Positions 1-9,154 of a DNA stretch of 64,000 nt are shown here, piece by piece. The first letter of the stretch is position 1, and every line of letters begins with the position of its first letter. A model generated the notes under the pieces. That model ran no database searches and had not been told where the DNA came from. It was given only the letters and a program-made list of their open reading frames with translations. The DNA comes from Proteobacteria bacterium UBA7415. Lineage in GTDB: Bacteria > Pseudomonadota > Gammaproteobacteria > Arenicellales > Arenicellaceae. The stretch is taken from the NCBI GenBank assembly GCA_002470515.1, contig DKML01000015.1, positions 372,001 through 436,000 of the forward strand. Reading direction: 5' to 3'. A program made the translations under genes and the position numbers.

Positions 1-991
1 GTGTTTCAGCACGATATTTGGTTGGTGACACGCCAAATTCGGTTTGAAAGGCTGTATTGAAGGACGAAATTGAGCGAAAACCCACATCTAAAGCAATGCT
101 TAGTACTGGAAGTCGAGTGTCTTCACGTAATCGAACCCCAGCTTCCTCGATTCGATAGTGATTCACGAACTGATTAAAGTTCCTATACCCTAGCTCTTGA
201 TTGATTTTCGCGCGCAATTTGTATTCTGGAACATTTAACATGTTGGCAAGACTTGCTACGCGCAGATCATGGTCTGCATAAAGCCGCTCGCTATCCATAC
301 GCGACAACAAATCTACCAATACCGGGTCCGTGGTCTTGCGAACTACGGGCATGGGCTGCCCAATTAGCACCCCTAAAGGGTTTTTGCGCAGAAAGGTATA
401 GTTAATCGATATGCCTAACAAAAACGTAATGGCCGCAAATACAGTTGCCAAGATTATTGGCAAATCAAAGTTAGTGATGGTTTCGGCAATTGAAGCAAGA
501 AAAGTAATTAGTGCTAGAAAAAATATAAAGATGTTTCGCATCTTATTACGCATCTCTACCAGATCGTTATCTTTACCGCGCCAGACCACATAAATGGCGA
601 CTGCTGCGATAAAGATCTTCAATAATCTTAACCAAAGTGGTGAGCCAGGCAATCCTATTAGGCCTAGCTGATAATAAAGCGAGGCACCTATCGAGAATGT
701 AACCAGTGCCAACAACCAATGAGGGAACGTGCAGCCTTCTTCAAACAGAAACCATACAAAAATGAGCATCATACTGGGAGAAATTGTTGCGAAGAACCAA
801 AAATATTGCAGTGCAGGCGCATCCAAGTGATCCTGGACGATGGGCATGAGCATATAGGTCAATACACCCACTTGTGAAAGAACGCCAATTACGCGAACCC
901 GCAGTGGGTTTTGCGAAAATGCTAGGGTAAATATTAGTAGTAGAATTTGTGACGCAGCAAGAAGCCGCAAAGCGATATTGGCGATTTCCAT
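1..991 (-). CDS. AraC-family regulator with membrane-embedded N-terminus (3' end beyond window)
   Basis: The reverse strand is open from an ATG at 991 to the window edge, about 330 codons, so the very C-terminus is missing. The first ~200 residues are a run of hydrophobic segments, about six or seven membrane helices (for example IALRLLAASQILLLIFTLAF near the start). The last ~100 residues form an AraC/XylS-type double helix-turn-helix, with the typical second-helix signature ending FGVSPTKYRAE. This architecture belongs to membrane-anchored AraC regulators that sense a signal through the membrane domain and bind DNA in the cytoplasm. The ligand and target are not visible. The next gene to the right is a transposase on the other strand, so no operon partner is seen here. 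Confidence 0.85.
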   Translation of the reverse strand, partial: MEIANIALRLLAASQILLLIFTLAFSQNPLRVRVIGVLSQVGVLTYMLMPIVQDHLDAPALQYFWFFATISPSMMLIFVWFLFEEGCTFPHWLLALVTFSIGASLYYQLGLIGLPGSPLWLRLLKIFIAAVAIYVVWRGKDNDLVEMRNKMRNIFIFFLALITFLASIAETITNFDLPIILATVFAAITFLLGISINYTFLRKNPLGVLIGQPMPVVRKTTDPVLVDLLSRMDSERLYADHDLRVASLANMLNVPEYKLRAKINQELGYRNFNQFVNHYRIEEAGVRLREDTRLPVLSIALDVGFRSISSFNTAFQTEFGVSPTKYRAET

Positions 992-1192
992 TATTTAGGG
1001 TACAAAGCTCTCTGGTCGGTTCGAAGATAGTGTAATGCATCTAGGCAATCCAAAGACAGTTTTACTCAATCGTTAGAATCTCAATTCAAACAAATGCTTT
1101 GCTCGAGTAAGGCGAAAAAAAGCGGCGATAAATTAACAACAGCTGAGACACCCATTCTAAGATCCTTGCACAACACCCCTTAAAATGCAAAA

Positions 1193-1205
1193 CTGACTCA
1201 GTCAG
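1193..1205. repeat. Perfect 6-bp dyad upstream of the RAYT gene
   Basis: CTGACTCAGTCAG is a perfect inverted repeat with a one-base centre, about 33 bases upstream of the transposase start. RAYT transposases act on short palindromes, so this could be part of a recognition element, but one short dyad is weak evidence. Confidence 0.3.
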
Positions 1206-1237
1206 GACGACCAACTCAATCATACGGAGCAACGGAT

Positions 1238-2209
1238 ATGCCCCAACCACGAAAAACCCTTATATCGCTTAGCGACACCCCTTTTTATCACTGTATGTCT
1301 CGCTGTGTTCGGCGTGCATTTTTATGCGGTGTTGATGATTATTCTGGTATCAATTATGAGCATCGACGAGATTGGCTAGAATACAAACTTCACCGAACAG
1401 CCGACGCATTTGCCATAAGACTCTGTGCCTACGCGGTGATGAATAATCACTACCACGTTGTGCTCAATGTGCGCTCAGATATGGCTGCTTCTTGGAGTGA
1501 CCATGAGGTAGTTGAGCGCTGGCACCGTCTGTTCTCAGGCACATCACTGTCTCAGCAGTTTGAGCTTGGTGAAGCTCTTTCTGATCCTGAAAAGGACCTG
1601 CTTAACACGGACATAGCCCTTTGGAGACAACGGCTTATGGACATATCGTGGTTCATACGCATCGTCAACGAATCGATCGCCCGCCGAGCTAACCATGAGG
1701 ACAAATGCACAGGGCGCTTTTGGGAGGGCCGATTCAAAAGCCAAGCGCTGTTGGATGACAAAGCCCTATTGGCTTGCATGGCCTACGTAGACCTAAACCC
1801 AGTGAGAGCTGGCATTGCTAAGACACCTGAGTCATCTGAATTTACCTGTGTGAAACAGCGTATCGATTCACTTAGATCGCATAACTCTCCCCCTGCAACC
1901 ATCGAAACGTTTGTTGGAACACAATCAGAAGCTATTGGCCTGCCCTTCTTACTCAAGGACTACCTAGAACTGATTGACTGGACTGGGCGAATATTGAGAT
2001 CGGATAAGCGAGGATCAATGAGTAATCACCTGCCTCCGATCTTAGAACGCTTGGTGTTCGATACAAAAAACTGGAATGAACTTGCCACAAGGTTTGAAAC
2101 CCATTTCTCCCATTGGGTAGGCCAAGAGCACGTCGTGAGAAAATGCTATAAGAATAGAAAATACCAACGAATACCGTCTACCAATGTGCACCGAACTCTT
2201 TTAGGGTAA
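1238..2209 (+). mobile_element. REP-associated tyrosine transposase-like protein (Y1/IS200-type), apparently intact
   Basis: This is a 323-residue single-strand DNA transposase of the Y1_Tnp superfamily, in the RAYT branch. The N-terminus has the usual FYHCMSRCVRRAFLC start. The metal-binding HxH motif is present as NNHYHVVL. The conserved C-terminal block of the domain reads GRFWEGRFKSQALL followed by AYVDLNPVRAG, which contains the candidate catalytic tyrosine. The family nicks and rejoins single-stranded DNA at short palindromes and is often domesticated rather than mobile. The gene stands alone, with no clear terminal inverted repeats or target duplication visible. A broken relative lies just downstream at 2415-2651. 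Confidence 0.85.
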
Positions 2210-2414
2210 GCCACTCCCCCTCATATCAATACCCATCGCGTTTGCGAGGGATAAACTCGCCTATTTGGAGGCTTTCTCAGTCACCGTTAAGATTTTGCCG
2301 GTGCTTGATTGCGGTTATACGAGGCTGGGTCTAGGAGGGTAAAAAACGATCATAAAAGGAGGTGCGTTCTGTACAATTCTGTACAAGGCTGCTTGGAGTG
2401 GGTGTCTTCGTTAG

Positions 2415-2651
2415 ACTAGCCAAATCCAAGGCTTGATAGAGGGCGATAAAGAGCTGTCAGAGGTGCCGATTCCCCAACGAAGACCAAGACCCCTGCCGAT
2501 AAATTATGAATCAAGCGCATTGAATCGAGATGACGCTATATATTTAGCTTATCTAAGTGGCGGCTACACATTAAAAGAAATTGGTGACTATTTTGGCTTA
2601 CATTATTCTCGGGTAAGCCGAATAGTGAAGAGGGCAAAAGGCAAGACTTGA
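2415..2651 (+). pseudogene. C-terminal remnant of a second, long-type RAYT transposase
   Basis: A reading frame open from after a TAG at 2412 encodes about 78 residues ending in YLSGGYTLKEIGDYFGLHYS then RVSRIVKRAKGKT. This is the helix-turn-helix tail typical of long RAYT-type transposases, preceded by the linker GLIEGDKELSEVP. The N-terminal Y1 domain is absent in any frame just upstream and no good start codon exists, so this is a decayed 3' end rather than a gene. It is not the tail of the intact transposase at 1238-2209, which has its own different C-terminus. Confidence 0.7.
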
Positions 2652-2652
2652 C

Positions 2653-2682
2653 CCCCGTATTTGGACCTGAACCCCGTATTTG
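2653..2682 (+). repeat. Direct repeat CCCCGTATTTG x2 next to the RAYT remnant
   Basis: The 11-mer CCCCGTATTTG occurs at 2653-2663 and again at 2672-2682, 19 bases apart, directly after the remnant stop codon. With the preceding bases the first copy reads CTTGACCCCCGTATTTG. A related sequence lies in inverted orientation at 9045-9061. The position next to RAYT sequence suggests a mobile-element boundary or scar. Confidence 0.5.
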
Positions 2683-2916
2683 CAAATTATAGCGCTTTGC
2701 AATCTGATCCCTAAGTTAATCTGACAAGACCACGGGCCGACCTTGGAGCTAAGGTCTTGATCTAAAGTCAGTTTGTATTCGCGTTTTCTCGAAGATTCAC
2801 GTAAACTGAAAATCGACTATTTTCGTGGTTGAAAAGATAGCGCGTTCGGTACGTTAACATCTGATTTTAAAGATAATATTTTTGTTAATTCTTCTTATTT
2901 TGTGGGAGGCTTACTA

Positions 2917-5406
2917 GTGTTAAGTTTATTAGGCGCTCTTGATAGAGCATTTAATAGGGTGCTAAAAAGCACTATTATAATATTAATGGTGGCTAATGCG
3001 GCTTTGCTGCCAGTGGCGTACGCGCAGCAATTATCACCCCAGAAAATGGCGCAGGTGATGGCCGCCATCAATAATATCTTACTGTCAGATCAAGATGCAA
3101 CGATCCGGTTACCATCTGGAACGGCGATAGAACTTAAGATAGGCGATTTAGCCAATGGGCCCTATACAGTTACCAATCAGCAGAAAATATTTGGCCAATT
3201 CTCTCTTCAGGAACAAGGAATAGAGTTTTGTTTTGATGTCAGTGCCAATCAAGGTTTAAGCCCAGGGGATATTGTGGTGGAGGTTAATGGCCAGGCCGTT
3301 ACCGCAATTGAAGGCAAGGATAATTGCTATCAGATTCCAGAATCGCAGCAACTCCTCGTTAATTATATTGTAATCCGAGTAACTAACCCTGCGATTATAC
3401 TTAGCATCACACGCGTTGGGCTGGAGTCTGATAGCCCGGTTCATCTTGGCCTACCAAGAACGACTCGCGGTACTTGGAATGAGCGCGCAGTGCGCAAGGT
3501 CCTCAAGATATTTGCGTTTGGTGGCCATGCACAAGACGGTCAAATTCAGGATTGGGCAGATATGGACGCCTTTGACGCGATCCAAGAAATGCTGACTTTT
3601 GCAGAGCATAACCTTTTGTTATCACCGTTGGCACCGAGCGAAACATACACGGACAGCGCTGGTGAGGCAGGAAGTACTTTAGCCGCAGGAACCTTAACTC
3701 AATGGCTAACCTTTATTTCAAGTGACCTTTCCAATATCCCTTACCCCGCTATTGGCGATCGCGATCTATTAGGTCTTAATGGTAATAATTTTACTGATGC
3801 TTATAGCCGCATGATTACGGTGCGTGGGATGAATCCATTTCGACAGAAAATTGGTTTCTGGGAAACCAATTATCACTTAGCCACTAACCTAGATGCCTCC
3901 GTATCACGCCCACAAATGGCACGTTACTATGATGAAATCATGCAGGCTCATGAAGCCGGATTACCCTACCATCAAGTTATGGGGGTTGCGGCAAAATCGG
4001 CAGCTGTGGCAATGCAATATGGACATCGTTTCAACCGATGGAATTCGAATACCGAGGAGTGTGAGTGTAATGATGATTTTGCGCGTGAGATTCACCAGTT
4101 ATATTACGGTATTTTTGGCGAAGGCGCACCTTACCATGAAAGCTTAACAATACCTGAAACGGCTAAGTTACTTACCGGTATGCAGGTTCATTATAACGAT
4201 GGATTGCTTGGTGGTTATCCACTTGATGTCGACTTTCAGGCCAATGATCATCACACAGCTGGCGTCTATATATTTAAGCCTAAGGATGGTAGCCCGAATA
4301 TTACAGGGGATAATGCTAAGGAAAAAATTGACGACTTGATGCCCATTTCTATGCAGCATCCTGAGTCCTTGCAAAATTTACCAGTGATGATCATTTCAGT
4401 GCTAGCCGATGATAATTTAAGTGAAGGGCGCAAAGATCAGCTTAGAGCAACATGGGCCTCAATGGGTGTAGATCGTAAATTGCTGGATTTTATTCATGCC
4501 TACGCTATTTCGAATTTGTTACATAGCCCAGAGCACTTTAAATATCTTACGACGTATGATCGAGTGCTGTATCTTGCCAACAAATCCAACTTAGAGAATA
4601 TAGAGGCTTATCATGGAGGTGACTTTAGACTCGGTCGGACTGTAGGAGGTATTTTTTATGAAGATTCTGCTGGTGATTTCTTTAGACCCATCCATAATGT
4701 GTTTGGAGGGCAGACGGCTATCGAGGCATCCGATTCCAGTTTGGCGTTTGAAAACAATTTCAACCGCCTGACTCGGTATGAGGGCGACTTACGCCAAGCC
4801 ACTGACTGTGATACTTGTGACCTAGGCCAGCCGTGGGAGAAAAAATGGGCAGCAGTTTTGCCACAAAGATCTGACGGCAATTTCTATGTGTCCGACATAG
4901 CCGAGTGGCTATGGAACCACGTGGTCGGAAACATGGATAACTACACAGAGCTTGAGCGTGCGCATTTATATGCGATCTTAGGTGCAGCGCGCATCGACCC
5001 AGGTAATTTCGAGGATGGTTTTCAAGCGTATGATTTCAATCTATTAATGTGTGTTGTTGCTGATCATGAATATAACCCTAAAAGCTTAAGCCCCGACGCA
5101 ACAATAACAGATATATTGACTAGTGATCGCTGGAATGATTTTTGTCGTGGTGACGATGAAGGTGGTGATTTCTTAGCCCATGAACTTGCCGAACTGAATG
5201 CTCAGTACACAGGTGCTCTGATTGAAGGCAACCCTCAGATACAAAAGGTTCTAAGTGAGCTAGGAAACCTAACCATTCAATTGAATGCTTCTGGCGCTGA
5301 GCATTTGGACGATGGCTCACATTTGCGCCACAATGCTCGAGGACGTGTCAGTAGCGCGCTTGGTTTTATTTTCACCACGCCATTTGTTTTTGCGGAGGGG
5401 CAGTAA
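2917..5406 (+). CDS. Secreted DUF1800-like protein
   Basis: This protein of about 829 residues has an N-terminal hydrophobic export segment ending near LLPVAYAQQ. The central region has the DUF1800 signature CNDDFAREIHQLYYGIFGEG followed by a LLTGMQVHYNDG-type helix, and the end reads ARGRVSSALGFIFTTPFVF. The ~200 residues before the DUF1800-like part are extra and unrecognised. I prefer the GTG at 2917 to an in-frame GTG at 2902, because GGGAGG (2904-2909) sits seven bases before it. The stop overlaps the next gene's ATG (TAATG), so the two are translationally coupled. DUF1800 and DUF1501 proteins commonly occur as a pair, and their biochemical role is unknown. Confidence 0.75.
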   Translation: MLSLLGALDRAFNRVLKSTIIILMVANAALLPVAYAQQLSPQKMAQVMAAINNILLSDQDATIRLPSGTAIELKIGDLANGPYTVTNQQKIFGQFSLQEQGIEFCFDVSANQGLSPGDIVVEVNGQAVTAIEGKDNCYQIPESQQLLVNYIVIRVTNPAIILSITRVGLESDSPVHLGLPRTTRGTWNERAVRKVLKIFAFGGHAQDGQIQDWADMDAFDAIQEMLTFAEHNLLLSPLAPSETYTDSAGEAGSTLAAGTLTQWLTFISSDLSNIPYPAIGDRDLLGLNGNNFTDAYSRMITVRGMNPFRQKIGFWETNYHLATNLDASVSRPQMARYYDEIMQAHEAGLPYHQVMGVAAKSAAVAMQYGHRFNRWNSNTEECECNDDFAREIHQLYYGIFGEGAPYHESLTIPETAKLLTGMQVHYNDGLLGGYPLDVDFQANDHHTAGVYIFKPKDGSPNITGDNAKEKIDDLMPISMQHPESLQNLPVMIISVLADDNLSEGRKDQLRATWASMGVDRKLLDFIHAYAISNLLHSPEHFKYLTTYDRVLYLANKSNLENIEAYHGGDFRLGRTVGGIFYEDSAGDFFRPIHNVFGGQTAIEASDSSLAFENNFNRLTRYEGDLRQATDCDTCDLGQPWEKKWAAVLPQRSDGNFYVSDIAEWLWNHVVGNMDNYTELERAHLYAILGAARIDPGNFEDGFQAYDFNLLMCVVADHEYNPKSLSPDATITDILTSDRWNDFCRGDDEGGDFLAHELAELNAQYTGALIEGNPQIQKVLSELGNLTIQLNASGAEHLDDGSHLRHNARGRVSSALGFIFTTPFVFAEGQ

Positions 5407-7070
5407 TGAGTATCAATAATCTTAGTCGCAGACACTTTCTACAAACTGCCTTTTACTCAAGTGTGGCCTATGGGGCGGGAGCCCTCCCTTTATTATCGCC
5501 TAATGCGCAAGCGACGCCTGTGCCACTAAAAAACCGAATTTTGATCGATCTGTTTTTAAACGGTGGCCCTGACATGAGACACTTGATTGTGCCCGCATTT
5601 GATGCCACGGAGGATAGTTTTGGTGATAAATACTGGAGTAATCGTAGCCGTTCACATAGTTTAGCGATTACTGGTCAAACGGCGCAGCAACGCTGGGATA
5701 ATGATTATTATCCGATTACGGTGGGTGGTAACAACTGGTCAGGAGGATTAGTTGATGCAGGCGGCTTAAATTCTGGAGTAACCTTCGGCATTTGGCGCGA
5801 GGCTGGTTGGCTGATTGATATGTTTAGATCAGGTAATGTGGCGTTAATCTTTAATGCTGTTGGCGGTACCAACGGTGCTCACGACTTGTCACAATTAATG
5901 ATGTATCAAGGTGATGTGCTGGCATCATTGAACAACCAAGAACGATCGGGTTGGGGTGGCCGGTTGGCGCGCTCCGCGGGCGGTAACCCTATCGCCCTAA
6001 CGAGTTCACCAAGCCCATTTACATTTGGCCCAGTAGGCAACGCGCCCGACTTCAGTTTAAATGGCATTGATAATTCTGACCTAATTGTTTTTGATGATAC
6101 ACGCGATATAGGTTTGTACGATCCGGGGGTTTTAAACTATCCATACTTTGACTTTGGCGGCAAGATGGCGCGTTCGGCAAAGTCCTATTATGCAGCACTG
6201 CGTACTGAGCAAATTAGCCATGCGTATCAAAAATTCTTGAGTCATGAATATAAAGTGCGTCAATTTGGTGAAGCGATTAAGCAACGAATAGATTCAACCC
6301 CCATCCCTGATCTAATTCAGGCACTCTATTCAGAAGTAATCGGCATTAATCCATATCCAGACAATGAAGGCACTGGTCGGCGAGTACTAAGGTGGGATAA
6401 TTTAGGTCGTCAAATTAGAAATTCGTATGACATGATCGCCTGGAATGATGTATCGGTTACTATAGGTAACGAAATACTTAGTCTTGCGCCAAGAGTATTG
6501 TCGATGAGCTTTGGCGACGGTGGTTGGGACAGTCACGAGAACCAACGTCAAATTCCCGCGGGTTTAGCCAGCGACCCTAATGATCCTTATCTAGACCGGG
6601 GTATTGAAAATGGCTTTCGCGATATTTTTGGGGGTCAGTTTGGCAGTACTCCATCCAATTCATTGGCATTACACGGCGCTCTTTCAGCCTTATGGGCTAG
6701 CTTGAGTGCAGCAGATCGAAATCAAATTGTTATTACTATTGCAGGGGAGTTTGGTCGCCAAATTCGTGATAACGGCACTGGTGGCACAGATCATGGTAGA
6801 GGCAACTTAATGTTTGTTATCAGTGAGCGTTGTGCCGGTGGTGTTTATGGCGCTATGTTCCCGCAAGATGAAATTGTGAAATACGATGAAGCGCCTAATC
6901 GAACCCCGGATATAACACCACGTACTGAAATTGATCAATTTTTTGCCAAAGTGTGTGAATGGGTTGTACCGGGATCAGCAACGTCTGTGTTCCCTCGAAT
7001 GTCTCCCGGCTATAGTGGCGATGCGCCTCTCATTGAAATACCGGGTATGTTTAACGATCTGTTGTCCTAG
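5406..7070 (+). CDS. DUF1501 family protein with Tat signal
   Basis: This 554-residue protein starts with a twin-arginine signal (SRRHFLQTAFYSS, then a hydrophobic stretch to about residue 35), so it is probably exported folded. DUF1501 features include FLNGGPDMRHL near residue 50, the GTNGAHDLSQ region and GDGGWDSHENQ followed late by TIAGEFGRQIRDNGTGGTDH. The latter resembles the metal-binding part of alkaline-phosphatase-superfamily folds. It overlaps the upstream DUF1800-like gene by one base and presumably acts with it in the periplasm or at the surface. The substrate is unknown. Confidence 0.85.
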   Translation: MSINNLSRRHFLQTAFYSSVAYGAGALPLLSPNAQATPVPLKNRILIDLFLNGGPDMRHLIVPAFDATEDSFGDKYWSNRSRSHSLAITGQTAQQRWDNDYYPITVGGNNWSGGLVDAGGLNSGVTFGIWREAGWLIDMFRSGNVALIFNAVGGTNGAHDLSQLMMYQGDVLASLNNQERSGWGGRLARSAGGNPIALTSSPSPFTFGPVGNAPDFSLNGIDNSDLIVFDDTRDIGLYDPGVLNYPYFDFGGKMARSAKSYYAALRTEQISHAYQKFLSHEYKVRQFGEAIKQRIDSTPIPDLIQALYSEVIGINPYPDNEGTGRRVLRWDNLGRQIRNSYDMIAWNDVSVTIGNEILSLAPRVLSMSFGDGGWDSHENQRQIPAGLASDPNDPYLDRGIENGFRDIFGGQFGSTPSNSLALHGALSALWASLSAADRNQIVITIAGEFGRQIRDNGTGGTDHGRGNLMFVISERCAGGVYGAMFPQDEIVKYDEAPNRTPDITPRTEIDQFFAKVCEWVVPGSATSVFPRMSPGYSGDAPLIEIPGMFNDLLS

Positions 7071-7139
7071 TGGTTTAATTCGCCTTAACAAGATTCTGGG
7101 ATTCTAAATGGTTAGTGAAAGAAATAGGATTCCTACGTA

Positions 7140-8966
7140 ATGTTTTTGCGCGCTGGAATATTAATCACTGTATTTGCATTGTCACTAATAACTTTGCCGG
7201 CATATGCTCGATTGGATATTCTAGGTATATGGCAAGTGTTGTATCCTGATTCTAATGCAGTTGATATTGGCGGCAGCGGTTGTCAAATCTGTCATCAGAG
7301 TGCGATGGGCAATGAACCTTGGAATGCCTATGGGTGGGGAATTCGTGAGAGAATACATAGTGGTTTCACTATAGAACAATCTATTAGGTTTGTAGGGGGC
7401 GAAGACCCTGACGGAAATAATGTTGAATCAATTGATGAAATCAGTAATGATTTTCAACCAGGTTGGACGGCAGGTAACAACAATACCATTTATTGTGAAA
7501 GTGTGATGGCAATGAATCCCTGTAATGGTTCAGCAACGTTGCCGAATCAACCGCCTCCCGACCCCTTACCAGAAAGCACTGCTTTGGATTTTCCACTTGC
7601 GGTCAACAATCCAATTCCTGATGCAATCCTTGGATCTGCAACCATTCTTGATTTGGTTGAAGTCGCGAATAATTTTAATGCCCCGGTTAAAGCCGTTAAA
7701 GCACCGGGGATAGATGGTAGTCTTTTTGTAGTTGAGCAAACGGGGAAAATATTTAGAGTCGATTTGTCTACAGGCCAGAAGACGTCGTTTTTAAACGTCA
7801 GTAATCGTCTGGTCGACATTAATAGCGGTTACGATGAACGTGGTTTATTAGGTTTGGAGTTTCATCCTGATTATGCAAACAACGGATTGTTTTACACCTA
7901 TCAATCAGAGCCTGTTCGGACGGTAGACGATAACAATGTCGATTTTACTGTTGCGAACCCAAATCACCGCGCCTTTATTACTGAACATAAAGCGTCTGAT
8001 CCAAGCTGTAATTCCTCGATCAGTGAGAAAAAAGATCTTTTAATTATCGACCAACCTGAGGCAAACCATAATGGCGGCGATCTTGCCTTTGACCAAAATG
8101 GTTATCTGTATATTTCTTTAGGAGATGGCGGCGGCGCAAATGATCGAGGCGATGGGCATGGAGTTCGGGGGAATGGACGAGATAAGGCGAGCCCTCTTGG
8201 CGCAATACTTCGTATAGATCCTCTTGGTAGTAATTCACAGAATACAAAATATGGTATTCCAAATAGCAACCCTTTTGTTGGCCAATCTGGTGTGGATGAA
8301 ATTTATGCTTATGGGTTTAGAAATCCATATCGTATTTCGTTTGATAAGAATACGGATGAGTTATATGCCGCTGATGTAGGTCAAAATAAAATAGAAGAAA
8401 TTGACTTTGTTACCATTGGTGGTAATTATGGCTGGAATTGGAAAGAAGGCAGTTTTGCTTTTTATAGTTCGAATAGTTCAGGAACCTATGTCAGCAATGT
8501 TGATCATCCTGGTCAACCTAATGATTTGATTGATCCTATCGGTGAATATGGTCGTCAAGATGGTATTGCAGTAACAGGAGGATATGTCTATCGCGGCTCT
8601 ACTATTGGCGATAAAAACGGTGACTATATTTTTGGTGATTTCTCTGGCCCAAGTATTCAAACTGCAACAGGGCGAATATTTTCTCTTGATGTGACAAATG
8701 GCGACATCGAAGAGTTTGGCCTCGCCAACAATATCAACGGTTATATCACTGCTTTTGGACAAGATGCGGACAACGAACTTTATGTTCTTGTAAATGATCA
8801 GTTCACCCCCTCTGGGCAACAGGGTAGATTGATGAAATTGGTAGAGACTGGCAATACAGTCTCACCTCCGGTTTCTATTGGCGAATCCGCACAATGCCCA
8901 CCAAGTGAGGGTCTCTGTTTTCCTATCAAAGCCGTCAGCGGAAATATTTCGTTAATCTGCTTGTAG
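7140..8966 (+). CDS. Secreted glucose/sorbosone-dehydrogenase-like protein with N-terminal CxxCH
   Basis: This 608-residue protein has a signal peptide of about 24 residues ending LPAYA. A CQICH site near residue 48 looks like a c-type heme attachment site. From about residue 165 there is a six-bladed propeller of the GSDH family, with markers such as LFVVEQTGKIFRVD, DERGLLGLEFHPDY, GGDLAFDQNGYLYISLGDGG and AYGFRNPYRISFD. Family members oxidise sugars or alcohols with PQQ in the periplasm, and a heme domain could carry the electrons. The gene follows the DUF1501 gene after 69 bases on the same strand, so it may belong to the same unit. The exact substrate cannot be read from sequence. Confidence 0.8.
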   Translation: MFLRAGILITVFALSLITLPAYARLDILGIWQVLYPDSNAVDIGGSGCQICHQSAMGNEPWNAYGWGIRERIHSGFTIEQSIRFVGGEDPDGNNVESIDEISNDFQPGWTAGNNNTIYCESVMAMNPCNGSATLPNQPPPDPLPESTALDFPLAVNNPIPDAILGSATILDLVEVANNFNAPVKAVKAPGIDGSLFVVEQTGKIFRVDLSTGQKTSFLNVSNRLVDINSGYDERGLLGLEFHPDYANNGLFYTYQSEPVRTVDDNNVDFTVANPNHRAFITEHKASDPSCNSSISEKKDLLIIDQPEANHNGGDLAFDQNGYLYISLGDGGGANDRGDGHGVRGNGRDKASPLGAILRIDPLGSNSQNTKYGIPNSNPFVGQSGVDEIYAYGFRNPYRISFDKNTDELYAADVGQNKIEEIDFVTIGGNYGWNWKEGSFAFYSSNSSGTYVSNVDHPGQPNDLIDPIGEYGRQDGIAVTGGYVYRGSTIGDKNGDYIFGDFSGPSIQTATGRIFSLDVTNGDIEEFGLANNINGYITAFGQDADNELYVLVNDQFTPSGQQGRLMKLVETGNTVSPPVSIGESAQCPPSEGLCFPIKAVSGNISLICL

Positions 8967-9044
8967 GCATGTCATTTGTTTACAATAATATTCTTTTACC
9001 AGAAAAAAATATTATCAATGTCTTCAAGCCCTAATAAAACCAAA

Positions 9045-9061
9045 ACAATAACGGGGTCAAG
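9045..9061 (-). repeat. Inverted partner of the 2646-2663 motif
   Basis: Read on the minus strand this is CTTGACCCCGTTATTG, closely matching CTTGACCCCCGTATTTG at 2646-2663 on the plus strand. The two copies face each other across the DUF1800/DUF1501/GSDH block. A nearby GGGGGACAGAATGAACC-type string (minus strand, about 9091-9109) also resembles sequence often found near RAYT elements. The similarity is short and could be chance. Confidence 0.35.
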
Positions 9062-9154
9062 TTGCTCAATTAATGTATCCGTCAAACTATGGCAGGTTCA
9101 TTCTGTCCCCCTTGTTCTTATATTTTTGAATGTGCGCGTAAACTCACCGTTGCT

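Noticed and set aside
411..593. Plus-strand frame inside the AraC-type gene
   Set aside because: It is antisense to a well-supported coding region.
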